A DNA stretch of 64,000 nt, from assembly GCF_042697365.1 (NCBI RefSeq), contig NZ_CP137605.1; one strand, 5' to 3'. The translations under genes were made by a program, and so were the position numbers. Shown in pieces: positions 39,183-47,996 of the stretch. The stretch's first letter is position 1; the number at the start of each line of letters is the position of its first letter. The stretch comes from Brucella pseudintermedia. Its GTDB lineage: Bacteria > Pseudomonadota > Alphaproteobacteria > Rhizobiales > Rhizobiaceae. The notes under the pieces were generated by a model. That model was not told the DNA's origin and searched no databases. It was given only the letters and a program-made list of their open reading frames with translations.

Positions 39183-40802
39183 TCAGCCCAGCAGTTTTTC
39201 CAACGTTTCAAGCCGGTCCGCTTCGCGGGGCGGCTTGTCCCAGCGTAGCCGTGAAAAACGCGGAAAGCGCATGGCGACCCCCGATTTGTGGCGCGTGGAA
39301 CGGTTGAGACCTTCAAAGGCGACTTCCACGACCAGCCCGTGATCGGGTTCGGCGCGTACGGATCGGACGGGCCCGAAGCGCTCGGTGGTATTCTCCCGCA
39401 CAAATTTGTCCAGCAATTTCAGTTCTTCATCCGTAAAGCCGAAATAGGCCTTGCCGACCGGCACGAGCACAGGTTCATCTTCCGGTCCCGTCCAGACCGC
39501 GAAGGTGAAATCGGAATAATAGCTCGACCGTTTGCCATGGCCGCGCTGGGCATAGACGATCACCGCATCGACGGTGAAAGGATCGCGTTTCCACTTGAAC
39601 CACGGTCCCTTGGGGCGGCCGGGAAGGTAGGCGCTATCGTGGCGCTTCAACATGACGCCTTCGATGACCGGATGCGGCGGATTGGCGCGAAATTGCGCCA
39701 GTTCCTCAAAGTTGGAAAAGGGCAGAACGGGCGAGAGATCGAACCGGCGCGGATCGAGCTGGCTGACAAAGCTTTGCAGGCGGGCGCGGCGCTCCGAAAA
39801 GGGCAGCGCGCGCAAATCGGCGCCTGTCTGCTGGTTCCCTTCCTGCAACAGGTCATAGGCCCGCACGAAGGCCGGATAATCGCGCAACTGTTTTGCGCTT
39901 ACGGTCTTGCGGTTCAGCCTTTGCTGGAGATCGGAGAATGTGGCGGTCTCTATGCCGGTTTCACCGTAATGACCAACCAACAATTCGCCATCGATCGCGC
40001 CTTCGAAATCCATCGCTTCCAGAATATCCGGGAATGCGCCGGAGATATCGTCTCCGGTGCGCGAATAGAGGCGGCGCAGGCCGTTTTCCGCAACGGCCTG
40101 AACACGAATGCCATCCCATTTCCACTCAGCCGTGAAGGCGGATGCGTCAAGCGCGGGAATTTCCGCTTCGTCAAGGGCCGTCGCCAGCATGACAGGGCGA
40201 AACGGAGCGGCTGCGGTGGCCGCAGGCTTTTCACCGCGGCCTTCCAGCCAGGCGAACAGCGCCTCATAGGGCGGCGATTGGCCGTGCCACAGTTCTTCTA
40301 TTTCCACGACGTCGACGCCGCCGAAATCCGCCAGCGCCTGTTTGGCCAGACGGGCCGAAACACCGACGCGCAAGCCGCCGGTCACGAGCTTCAACAGCGC
40401 GTATCGTTCGGAAATGCCAAGCACGTCGAGCCATCCGGCGACGAGAAGCGGGCCTTCGCGGCGCGAAGCATTCTGCAATTCGTGCACCACGATGCCAAGC
40501 GGCAGATCGGCGCCCGGAGCAGTTTCGCTGGGGCCGGGCCAGATCAGCGAAATCGTTTCGGCAAGATCACCGACATAATCGTAGGAATAGGCAAACAATG
40601 TCGGGTCTGTCCGCTCGGCGATGAGCGCGCGCAGCATGGCCGGTTTCACGCTTTGCAGTTCCAGATCGCGGGTGATCGCCGCCAGCGCTACCCCGCGATC
40701 CGGGTCGGGTGAAGTGCGGAAATAGTCGATGAGCAATCGCAGCTTGCCGTTTCGCTGCGGGGTAAGAACCAGCCGGTCGAGAAGTTCGGCGAAAGCACGC
40801 AT
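39183..40802 (-). CDS. ATP-dependent DNA ligase (ligase-associated repair cluster)
   Basis: 539 residues. Ligase motif I lies in FTAEWKWDGIRVQAV with the AMP-accepting Lys (about K229), motif III in GAIDGELLVG, and motif V in GPWFKWKRDPFTVDAVIVYA. An N-terminal ligase domain and a C-terminal OB fold (YSDFTFAVWTGPEDEPVLVP) complete it. It seals nicks using ATP and lies with an exonuclease, an Lhr-type helicase and PdeM in the well-known ligase-associated DNA damage response cluster. Its ATG overlaps the exonuclease stop (ATGA). Confidence 0.93.
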   Translation of the reverse strand: MRAFAELLDRLVLTPQRNGKLRLLIDYFRTSPDPDRGVALAAITRDLELQSVKPAMLRALIAERTDPTLFAYSYDYVGDLAETISLIWPGPSETAPGADLPLGIVVHELQNASRREGPLLVAGWLDVLGISERYALLKLVTGGLRVGVSARLAKQALADFGGVDVVEIEELWHGQSPPYEALFAWLEGRGEKPAATAAAPFRPVMLATALDEAEIPALDASAFTAEWKWDGIRVQAVAENGLRRLYSRTGDDISGAFPDILEAMDFEGAIDGELLVGHYGETGIETATFSDLQQRLNRKTVSAKQLRDYPAFVRAYDLLQEGNQQTGADLRALPFSERRARLQSFVSQLDPRRFDLSPVLPFSNFEELAQFRANPPHPVIEGVMLKRHDSAYLPGRPKGPWFKWKRDPFTVDAVIVYAQRGHGKRSSYYSDFTFAVWTGPEDEPVLVPVGKAYFGFTDEELKLLDKFVRENTTERFGPVRSVRAEPDHGLVVEVAFEGLNRSTRHKSGVAMRFPRFSRLRWDKPPREADRLETLEKLLG

Positions 40803-41815
40803 CAGTCGCCCTCATCTTCATAGCCGACGAGGTGCAGCGGCTTCGCCGGTATGTTCTGCAACTCGCACCAGCGAACAAGGGCTTCTTCCCGTCCATGCGT
40901 GACCCACACTTCGGCGGGAGCGATTTCCGTTATGGTTGCTGTCAGCTCGTCCCAGTCGCAGTGGTCGGAAATGATCAGCGGCAGTTCCACGCCCTGCTGC
41001 CTGGTGCGCTGGCGGATGCGCATCCAGCCCGAAGCGAAGGCTGAAACAGGATCGGGAAACCGTCGCGCCCAGCGGTCGGAAAATGCCGATGGCGGGCCGA
41101 CGATGATCTTTCCTGCAAAATCCGGCTGTGCCTCGCGCTGGTCCAGCGTGGCGGGTTCCAATACGCCGAGATCAATACCTTGCGACTGGTAATATGCACA
41201 GATATTTTCCAGCGCGCCGTGAATGTAGATCGGCTCCGCATAGCCCGCTTCGCGGATGAGCTTGATGACGCGCTGCGCCTTGCCGAGCGAGTAGGCGCCC
41301 ACCATATGCGCCCGCTCGGGGAACTGCCGGATCGATTTAAGAAGCGTTGCAATCTCGTGGGATGCATCCGGGTGACGGAATACCGGCAGCGCAAACGTCG
41401 CTTCGGTGATGAACACATCACAGGCGACAGGCTCGAACGGCGCACAGGTCGGATCGGCCGCACGCTTGTAGTCGCCTGAAGCGATGATGCGGGTGCCATC
41501 CATCTCCACCGCGATCTGGGCCGAGCCCAGCACATGGCCCGCCCCATGAAAGCTGATCCGCACGCCATTGATCGTCAGGCTCTCGCCGAGGCTTATCGGT
41601 TGCGTCGCTTCTGCAAAGTTTGCGCCGTAGCGCAGCGCCATGATGTCGAGCGTTTCGCGCGTTGCCAGCACATGGGTATGGCCCGAGCGGGCATGATCGG
41701 AATGTCCATGGGTGATGAGCGCGCGTTCCACCGGGCGCACCGGGTCGATATAGAAATCGCCGGGCGGGCAATAAAGGCCTTTGGGAGAAGGGCATAGAAG
41801 CTGGTTGAAGCGCAT
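40802..41815 (-). CDS. Ligase-associated DNA damage response exonuclease (MBL fold)
   Basis: 337 residues from ATG at 41815 (MRFNQLLCPSPKGLYCPPGD). Metallo-beta-lactamase/SNM1-like fold: metal motif ALITHGHSDHARSGHTHVLA, then FHGAGHVLGSAQIAVEMDG, ASGDYKRAADPTCAPFEP and a C-terminal beta-CASP-like part ending DHCDWDELTATITEIAPAEV. It is first in a two-gene operon with the ligase. The 122-bp gap to the divergent helicase gene should hold both promoters. Confidence 0.92.
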   Translation of the reverse strand: MRFNQLLCPSPKGLYCPPGDFYIDPVRPVERALITHGHSDHARSGHTHVLATRETLDIMALRYGANFAEATQPISLGESLTINGVRISFHGAGHVLGSAQIAVEMDGTRIIASGDYKRAADPTCAPFEPVACDVFITEATFALPVFRHPDASHEIATLLKSIRQFPERAHMVGAYSLGKAQRVIKLIREAGYAEPIYIHGALENICAYYQSQGIDLGVLEPATLDQREAQPDFAGKIIVGPPSAFSDRWARRFPDPVSAFASGWMRIRQRTRQQGVELPLIISDHCDWDELTATITEIAPAEVWVTHGREEALVRWCELQNIPAKPLHLVGYEDEGD

Positions 41816-41937
41816 GGCTTCAAGATAGGTCACGAAGTTCACCCCGAAAAGGGAGGGGGCCCTTTGCTGCTGACAAAATGAGAACAAAAGTGAACAAACA
41901 CCTTGGCGGTTTGCCTTGCGGCGATTAGATTGACGGC

Positions 41938-44454
41938 GTGACACTGAACCGGAAACCCGCCGCCGCATCTGCCGCTTTTCCCTTGCCGGACCGTTTTCTC
42001 GAATGGTTTGCGGCCAAGGGCTGGTCGCCGCGCGCGCATCAGCTCGAGCTTCTGGCGCGTGCCGAACAGGGCCAGTCCACGCTCCTGATCGCGCCCACCG
42101 GTGCGGGCAAGACGCTGGCCGGGTTTCTGCCCGCGCTGGTGGACTTGGAACGAAAGGGCCGGAAAAAAACGGGTATGGCGAAACGTGGTGTCCATACGCT
42201 CTACATTTCACCTCTCAAGGCGCTTGCGGTCGATATTCATCGCAATCTGACAGTGCCGGTGGAGGAAATGGGTCTCGACATCACCATTGAGACCCGCACC
42301 GGCGATACGCCTGCGCACAAGCGTCAGCGACAGAAACTGGCGCCGCCGGATATTCTGCTGACCACGCCGGAGCAGCTTGCGCTGTTGATCGCATCCAAGG
42401 GAGCGGAACAGTTTTTCAAGGGCCTGCGCTATGTGGTGCTCGACGAATTGCACTCGCTGGTTATTTCCAAGCGCGGGCATTTGCTGGCGCTGGGGCTGGC
42501 GCGGCTGCGCCGCCTGCAACCGCAATTGCAGACCATAGGCCTTTCCGCGACAGTGGCCGAGCCCGATGAGCTGCGCCGCTGGCTGGTGGAGCAGGACGGG
42601 ACCGGTTCCATGGCCGGTCTCGTGACGGTCGATGGCGGGGCGAAACCGGAAATCACCATTCTCGATTCCGAGGAGCGGGTGCCATGGGCAGGACATTCCT
42701 CGCGCTATGCGATACCTGATATTTATGAGGCGATCCGCCAGCACCGCACGACGCTTTTGTTCGTCAATACGCGCAGTCAGGCGGAGATGCTGTTTCAGGA
42801 GCTTTGGCGGGTCAATGAGGATACGCTGCCCATTGCCCTGCATCACGGTTCGCTTGATGCCAGTCAGCGCCGCAAGGTCGAGCAGGCCATGGCCGCAAAC
42901 ACATTGCGGGCTGTGGTCGCGACCTCGACCCTCGATCTGGGGATCGACTGGGGCGATGTCGATCTGGTCATCCATGTCGGCGCGCCAAAGGGTGCGAGCC
43001 GTCTTGCGCAGCGCATCGGCCGCGCCAATCACCGCATGGACGAACCGAGCCGGGCCATTCTGGTGCCCGCCAACCGCTTCGAGGTGATGGAGTGCCGTGC
43101 CGCACTCGATGCCAATTATCTGGGCGCGCAGGACACGCCGCCTCTGATCGAGGGAGCGCTGGATGTGCTGGCGCAGCATGTGCTCGGCATGGCCTGCGCT
43201 GAGCCTTTCAATGCCGACCAGCTTTACCGCGAGGTGCAGAGCGCTGCACCTTATTCAGGTCTGCCGCGAGACACGTTTGATCGCATCCTGGATTTCGTGG
43301 CGACCGGCGGCTATGCGCTCAAGACCTATGAGCGGTTTGCGAAAATCCGCAAGACGGTGGATGGTACCTGGCGGGTATCCAATCCGCGCATCGCGCAGCA
43401 ATATCGCCTCAACATCGGCACCATTGTCGAAGCGCCGGAGCTGAATGTGCGGCTCACACGTGGCGGAAAGGGCGGCAATGCAAGAGGCGGGCGTGTCCTT
43501 GGCCGCATCGAGGAATATTTTCTGGAAACACTGACGCAGGGCGACACTTTCCTTTTCGCAGGTAAGGTGCTGCGTTTTGAAGGCATTCGCGAGAACGAAT
43601 GCATCGCCTCCAATGCTGCGGGACAGGACGCCAAGATTCCTGTCTATGCAGGCGGCAAGTTTCCGCTTTCCACCTATCTCGCCGCTCAGGTGCGCGCCAT
43701 GCTTGCCGACCGCACGCGCTGGCAGTTTTTGCCTGAACAGGTGCGAGAATGGCTGGAAGTGCAGCAATGGAAATCCGTGCTGCCCGGCACGGACGAGCTT
43801 TTGATCGAAACCTTTCCGCGCGGCAACCGCTTCTACATGGTCGCCTATCCATTCGAGGGCAGGCTGGCGCACCAGACGCTCGGCATGTTGCTGACGCGCC
43901 GTCTGGAGCGCATGGGCGTCCATCCGCTGGGCTTCGTCGCTACCGATTATTCGCTGGGTCTCTGGGGCCTCAAGGATATGGGCGCGATGATCGGTGCGGG
44001 AAAACTCAGCCTCACCCGCCTGTTCGACGAGGACATGCTGGGCGATGATCTGGAAGCATGGCTTGATGAAAGCTACCTGTTGAAGCGCACTTTCCGCAAT
44101 TGCGCCGTGATTTCGGGGCTTATCGAACGCCGTCACCCGGGACAGGAGAAGACAGGCCGTCAGGTCACGGTTTCCACCGATCTGATCTATGACGTGCTGC
44201 GAACCCACGAGCCGGACCACATATTGTTGCAGGCGACGCGCGCGGATGCGGCGACCGGGCTTCTGGATATCAAGCGCCTCGGCGACATGCTGGCGCGAGT
44301 GAAAGGGCATATGCTGCACAAGCCGCTCGACCGGATTTCGCCGCTGGCGCTGCCAGTGATGCTTGAGATCGGGCGCGAGCGCGTGGCAGGCGAGGGCGAT
44401 GAAATACTGCTTGAAGAGGCTGCGGACGATCTGATCAGAGAGGCGATGCAATGA
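41938..44454 (+). CDS. Ligase-associated DEXH-box helicase (Lhr-like)
   Basis: 838 residues from GTG at 41938. Walker A LLIAPTGAGKTLAGFLPALV (about residue 55), DEXH box YVVLDELHSLVIS, motif III GLSATVAEPDEL, and motif VI region GAPKGASRLAQRIGRANHRM. The C-terminal Lhr-type extension (winged helix plus DEAD_assoc) follows. It unwinds DNA 3' to 5' in repair together with the cluster nucleases. Its stop overlaps the pdeM start by four bases. Confidence 0.93.
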   Translation: MTLNRKPAAASAAFPLPDRFLEWFAAKGWSPRAHQLELLARAEQGQSTLLIAPTGAGKTLAGFLPALVDLERKGRKKTGMAKRGVHTLYISPLKALAVDIHRNLTVPVEEMGLDITIETRTGDTPAHKRQRQKLAPPDILLTTPEQLALLIASKGAEQFFKGLRYVVLDELHSLVISKRGHLLALGLARLRRLQPQLQTIGLSATVAEPDELRRWLVEQDGTGSMAGLVTVDGGAKPEITILDSEERVPWAGHSSRYAIPDIYEAIRQHRTTLLFVNTRSQAEMLFQELWRVNEDTLPIALHHGSLDASQRRKVEQAMAANTLRAVVATSTLDLGIDWGDVDLVIHVGAPKGASRLAQRIGRANHRMDEPSRAILVPANRFEVMECRAALDANYLGAQDTPPLIEGALDVLAQHVLGMACAEPFNADQLYREVQSAAPYSGLPRDTFDRILDFVATGGYALKTYERFAKIRKTVDGTWRVSNPRIAQQYRLNIGTIVEAPELNVRLTRGGKGGNARGGRVLGRIEEYFLETLTQGDTFLFAGKVLRFEGIRENECIASNAAGQDAKIPVYAGGKFPLSTYLAAQVRAMLADRTRWQFLPEQVREWLEVQQWKSVLPGTDELLIETFPRGNRFYMVAYPFEGRLAHQTLGMLLTRRLERMGVHPLGFVATDYSLGLWGLKDMGAMIGAGKLSLTRLFDEDMLGDDLEAWLDESYLLKRTFRNCAVISGLIERRHPGQEKTGRQVTVSTDLIYDVLRTHEPDHILLQATRADAATGLLDIKRLGDMLARVKGHMLHKPLDRISPLALPVMLEIGRERVAGEGDEILLEEAADDLIREAMQ

Positions 44455-45167
44455 AAACCGCAGTGTGGGGAAATGGAGAGGCCTACAGTCTGGCCCATGC
44501 CGAAGTGCGTGGCGTTGCGGCTGTGTGCGATCCATCCGGCGCGCTGTTCCTGCCCGACCTGCATATGCTGATCGTTTCCGACCTGCATCTGGAAAAAGGC
44601 TCGTCCTTTGCCCGGCGCGGCCAGCTTATCCCGCCCTATGACACGGCGGCGACGCTCGACATGCTGGCGCTGGCAATCGCGCGCTACCAGCCGCAAACCG
44701 TCATCAGCCTTGGTGACAGTTTTCACGATGCGACGGCCAGCGAGCGCCTGCCGTCGCTTTATGCCATCCGGCTGAAATCGCTGATGGAACATCGCGACTG
44801 GTTCTGGATCACCGGCAATCACGATCCGGATCGCCCCGTCGACCTGCCGGGCGATTGCGTCGAGGAACTGGCAGTCGGGCCGCTCATCTTCCGGCATGAG
44901 CCGTCACGCAAGGCGGGGCAGGGCGAGATTGCAGGCCACCTTCACCCCGCCGCTCGCATCGTGCGGCGCGGACGGTCAGTGCGCCGCCCCTGTTTTGTGA
45001 GCGACGGCGAAAGGCTCATCATGCCTGCTTTCGGAGCCTATACGGGCGCGCTCAACATTCTGGATCGCGCTTTCCGCGGACTGTTCGCCGATGAGGCGAT
45101 GCGCGCCTATATGCTGGGGCAGGGCAAGGTTTATCCGATAGCGCGCGGCGCCCTTTTTGGCGGTTAA
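44451..45167 (+). CDS. pdeM: Ligase-associated DNA damage response endonuclease PdeM
   Basis: 238 residues. Calcineurin-like phosphoesterase: HMLIVSDLHLEKGSSFARRG, VISLGDSFHDATASERL, FWITGNHDPDRPVD and GEIAGHLHPAARIVRRG give the DxH, GD, GNHD and GHxH metal ligands. Starts at the ATGA overlap with the helicase. The convergent TIGR02186 gene overlaps its last four bases. Confidence 0.93.
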   Translation: MKTAVWGNGEAYSLAHAEVRGVAAVCDPSGALFLPDLHMLIVSDLHLEKGSSFARRGQLIPPYDTAATLDMLALAIARYQPQTVISLGDSFHDATASERLPSLYAIRLKSLMEHRDWFWITGNHDPDRPVDLPGDCVEELAVGPLIFRHEPSRKAGQGEIAGHLHPAARIVRRGRSVRRPCFVSDGERLIMPAFGAYTGALNILDRAFRGLFADEAMRAYMLGQGKVYPIARGALFGG

Positions 45168-45988
45168 TCCCGACGGAACAGAATGCGTCCGAACCAGCCG
45201 GTGAAGACGGCAAGGAAAACCGCAAACAGGCCATAGAGAAAACTGTTCTGATGGGCGGCGTTATATATGCTTTGTTCGAAACCGGCCTTGACGATTTCAA
45301 GGCTTGCATTGGCTTCCCGCAGGAAAACACCGTTGCGAAACAGGAGCGCCCGGGCCTTGTGGCGGCCAACCGGCACGTTGGCGGGGAGGTTCAGCGTGGC
45401 GCGGAACAAGGTGCGCGAAATGAACTCCACGCCGCCGACGCGCTGCGTATAGAGGCCCTGCCGGATTTTCATTTCGCGCAGTTCATTGCCGAACTTCGGA
45501 ATGTTGCCTGACAGGCTGGCCGGATCTTCGGGAACGAGATAGAAATTGCGCACCCCGACAGAAAGCTGCCGATAGGTTTTCTCGTCGGTTATGTCCTGCA
45601 GATTGCGGGTAGATGCCAGCGAATAGGAGAGCGGCACGCCTACGAAGGTTTCCGAATCCGCATTCACCCATACGCCAAGATAGCGGTCCTTCTTGCGCAC
45701 CACGAGATCGCGCGAAGGGCCTTGCAGCACCACGATGACGTCGTAACGGCCCTGCCGCTGGATTGTCGGGTCGGCATTGTCGAGCGCGCCGAATATGGTG
45801 AGATCGGTGCCGCCGAAATTCGATGTGATGGCGATGGTTTCTGTCGACAGGCCGATTTCGATGGTTTCGTCGGCCGGGTTCTGCAATTGCGGAACCGTGT
45901 TGCCGTTGCCGCTGGAATCGACCTGCGCCAATGCGCTTCCCGCCATTAGAAGGAAGATCAACGCGGAGGAAAGCGTGAGGCTCCGCAT
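45164..45988 (-). CDS. TIGR02186-family periplasmic/membrane protein
   Basis: 274 residues from ATG at 45988. Signal peptide LTLSSALIFLLMAGSALAQ, large periplasmic beta-rich domain (IEIGLSTETIAITSNFGGTD, YDVIVVLQGPSRDLVVRKKD, GVRNFYLVPEDPASLSGNIP) and one C-terminal membrane segment (FLYGLFAVFLAVFTGWFGRI). Proteins of this family are regularly found next to TauE-type exporters, as here. It follows the exporter gene after 1 bp, so both form one operon. Exact role unknown. Confidence 0.88.
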   Translation of the reverse strand: MRSLTLSSALIFLLMAGSALAQVDSSGNGNTVPQLQNPADETIEIGLSTETIAITSNFGGTDLTIFGALDNADPTIQRQGRYDVIVVLQGPSRDLVVRKKDRYLGVWVNADSETFVGVPLSYSLASTRNLQDITDEKTYRQLSVGVRNFYLVPEDPASLSGNIPKFGNELREMKIRQGLYTQRVGGVEFISRTLFRATLNLPANVPVGRHKARALLFRNGVFLREANASLEIVKAGFEQSIYNAAHQNSFLYGLFAVFLAVFTGWFGRILFRRD

Positions 45989-45989
45989 G

Positions 45990-46910
45990 TCAGATATCCG
46001 CAATCGAAATGGAGAACAGGTTGTCCGGCCGGACGAACAGCCCGAAGGCGAGACGCAGCCCGACCGCCAGCACCAGAAGCGCCAGCAAAAGACGCAACTG
46101 TTCGCCGCGCAGTTTCTGTCCGGCGCGCGCGCCATATTGCGCGCCGATCACGCCGCCGACCATCAAAAGGAAGGCCAGCACAATATCGATGGATTGGTTG
46201 GTGGTCGCCTGCAGCACGGTCGTAACGGCGGTGACGAAGGTGATCTGAAACAGCGAGGTTCCGACAACCACATTGGTTGGAACATGCAGCAGATAGATGA
46301 GTGCGGGCACCATGATGAAACCGCCGCCGACACCCATGACCGAGGAAAGAAGGCCGATGAAGAAACCGATGCCGAGCACCGGAATGATGCTGACATAGAT
46401 GGTGGATGCGCGAAACCGCATCTTGAAGGGCAGCCGGTGTATCCATGTGTGCTGGCCCGAGCGCCGCACGGCTCCGCCCTGACCCTTCTTCACGCGGCGA
46501 AGCGCTCGCAGGCTTTCGATGAGCATCAACCCGCCGACAGTGCCGAGAAAGAAAACATAGAGAATGGAGACGATCAGGTCCAACTGGCCGAGATCGCGCA
46601 GCCATGAGAACACGAAAATACCGACGAGGGAGCCCAATATGCCGCCCGCCACCAGAAACAGGCCAAGCTTGATGTCGAGTGTGCGGCGTTTGAAATGCGC
46701 CAGCGCGCCGGAAACCGACGAGGCAATGACCTGATTGGCGCCGGTGGCAACCGCGATGGCAGGCGGAATGTTATAAAAGATCAGCAGCGGCGTGATGAGA
46801 AATCCGCCGCCGACGCCGAACAATCCGGACAGAAAACCCACAGCGGCGCCCATGCCGAGGAGAACCAGCATGTTGACCGACAATTCCGCAATGGGAAGAT
46901 AAATACCCAA
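45990..46910 (-). CDS. TauE/SafE-family sulfite/organosulfur exporter
   Basis: 306 residues with about eight membrane segments in two repeats, each starting with the TauE motif: MGAAVGFLSGLFGVGGGFLI (first) and FIGLLSSVMGVGGGFIMVPA (second). It also has VATGANQVIASSVSGALAHF. It probably exports sulfite, sulfoacetate or a similar anion. First gene of the pair with TIGR02186. Confidence 0.92.
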   Translation of the reverse strand: MGIYLPIAELSVNMLVLLGMGAAVGFLSGLFGVGGGFLITPLLIFYNIPPAIAVATGANQVIASSVSGALAHFKRRTLDIKLGLFLVAGGILGSLVGIFVFSWLRDLGQLDLIVSILYVFFLGTVGGLMLIESLRALRRVKKGQGGAVRRSGQHTWIHRLPFKMRFRASTIYVSIIPVLGIGFFIGLLSSVMGVGGGFIMVPALIYLLHVPTNVVVGTSLFQITFVTAVTTVLQATTNQSIDIVLAFLLMVGGVIGAQYGARAGQKLRGEQLRLLLALLVLAVGLRLAFGLFVRPDNLFSISIADI

Positions 46911-47300
46911 TTCCCAACCCGGCTTTCACCAACGCACGACATACAGCGGCTTGCGGTCGCGTTTCTCCGCAAGATGTTTCACCTTACCAAAACATCTCCG
47001 GCAACATTATGAAACCGTCCTGCGCGCGGAAATGCATGAAAACAAGTAGTTAGGCTTTAGTCTGCTCGCGAGTTCCAGCCTGGCCACATCTCGTAATGTC
47101 TTGCTCTGTCGCCGTCGGGAAGTCAAACGCCGATTGCCGATAAGGTTACCTTGCAAGAGTATATGGAAGGAAAATTCAGGACTGTTGTTCAAGAACAACA
47201 AAAAGAACGCCAAAGACCATCTAAAACAGCTTTTATCCAGATAATCCTACCGATTGTATGGGATATACTTAAGCGATTTCTGGTCCCGATGCGTAGTGAA
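46911..47300. other. Intergenic region without a supported gene
   Basis: 390 bases; short frames on both strands lack ribosome binding sites and do not look like protein. It presumably holds the promoter of the tauE operon on its left side. Confidence 0.5.
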
Positions 47301-47855
47301 TCAGTCGGCTGCGTTCTGGCGATTGCTGATGACGATATTGATATCTTCTTTCGGCGTGATGACCGAATAGCCGGATGACGGATAAAACTGGGCGCGGATC
47401 GAGATGTTGTCCGACATTTTACTGTCGATCAGACTGCCATTCTTTATGATGTAAAGATAGGGATTGGTCAGGTTGACGCTGAAATTCCCGGCAAAGCGGC
47501 TGCTGGATTTGAAGCCGAAGCAGTTCATGCTTTCGGCATAATAGCTGCCATTCATCACATTCCAGTCTTCCATCGGGCTGGAGCGCGTCAGGCAGGTTTT
47601 CTTGCCGTCAGGCGTGGTGAAATTTGCATTGAACGATACGGCAATGAAGATGTTCTTCAATTCAGAACTGCCGGAAAGTACCTTGAAAATGGATTTGTAG
47701 GGGTGAATGTCCTCGGCGGGAATAAGCTGCTTGTCGCCGGAAGAAATTTCAAAGTCGATCGCGTCCCCCTGGAAACTTTTGATATCCTTGTCGAGCGCGA
47801 GAGGGATTTTCGCGATGATACCGTTTTCCATGTCGTTGTTTACATGCAAGAGCAT
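47301..47855 (-). CDS. Hypothetical protein (184 aa), beta-rich
   Basis: Reads LLHVNNDMENGIIAKIPLAL, then FKVLSGSSELKNIFIAVSFN, MNGSYYAESMNCFGFKSSSR and LTNPYLYIIKNGSLIDSKMS. No signal peptide. It has more Asn, Ser, Ile and Lys than its neighbours and is AT-richer, which hints at transfer. GAGGGGA is upstream of the start. Family not recognised. Confidence 0.65.
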   Translation of the reverse strand: MLLHVNNDMENGIIAKIPLALDKDIKSFQGDAIDFEISSGDKQLIPAEDIHPYKSIFKVLSGSSELKNIFIAVSFNANFTTPDGKKTCLTRSSPMEDWNVMNGSYYAESMNCFGFKSSSRFAGNFSVNLTNPYLYIIKNGSLIDSKMSDNISIRAQFYPSSGYSVITPKEDINIVISNRQNAAD

Positions 47856-47944
47856 AGTCTATCCCCTCGTTGATAGGGTGTAGATAATAAGCCTCAACGA
47901 GTCGGATCAACCTGTCACTTCTTTCAGAAGAACGCGGTCGAAAA

Positions 47945-47971
47945 GCAAAAAGGGCAGCCCTTGCTGCCCTT
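47945..47971 (-). terminator. Terminator of the podJ-like gene
   Basis: On the minus strand AAGGGCAGC-AAGG-GCTGCCCTT is followed by TTTGCTTTT. It lies 26 bp after the stop at 47997. Confidence 0.9.
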
Positions 47972-47996
47972 GCAAATAATCGTATAGCCCAACGGG

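Noticed and set aside
39183..45167. Helicase-ligase-exonuclease-PdeM cluster as a novel system
   Set aside because: This is the known ligase-associated DNA damage response cluster, common in alphaproteobacteria; gene order here is ordinary.
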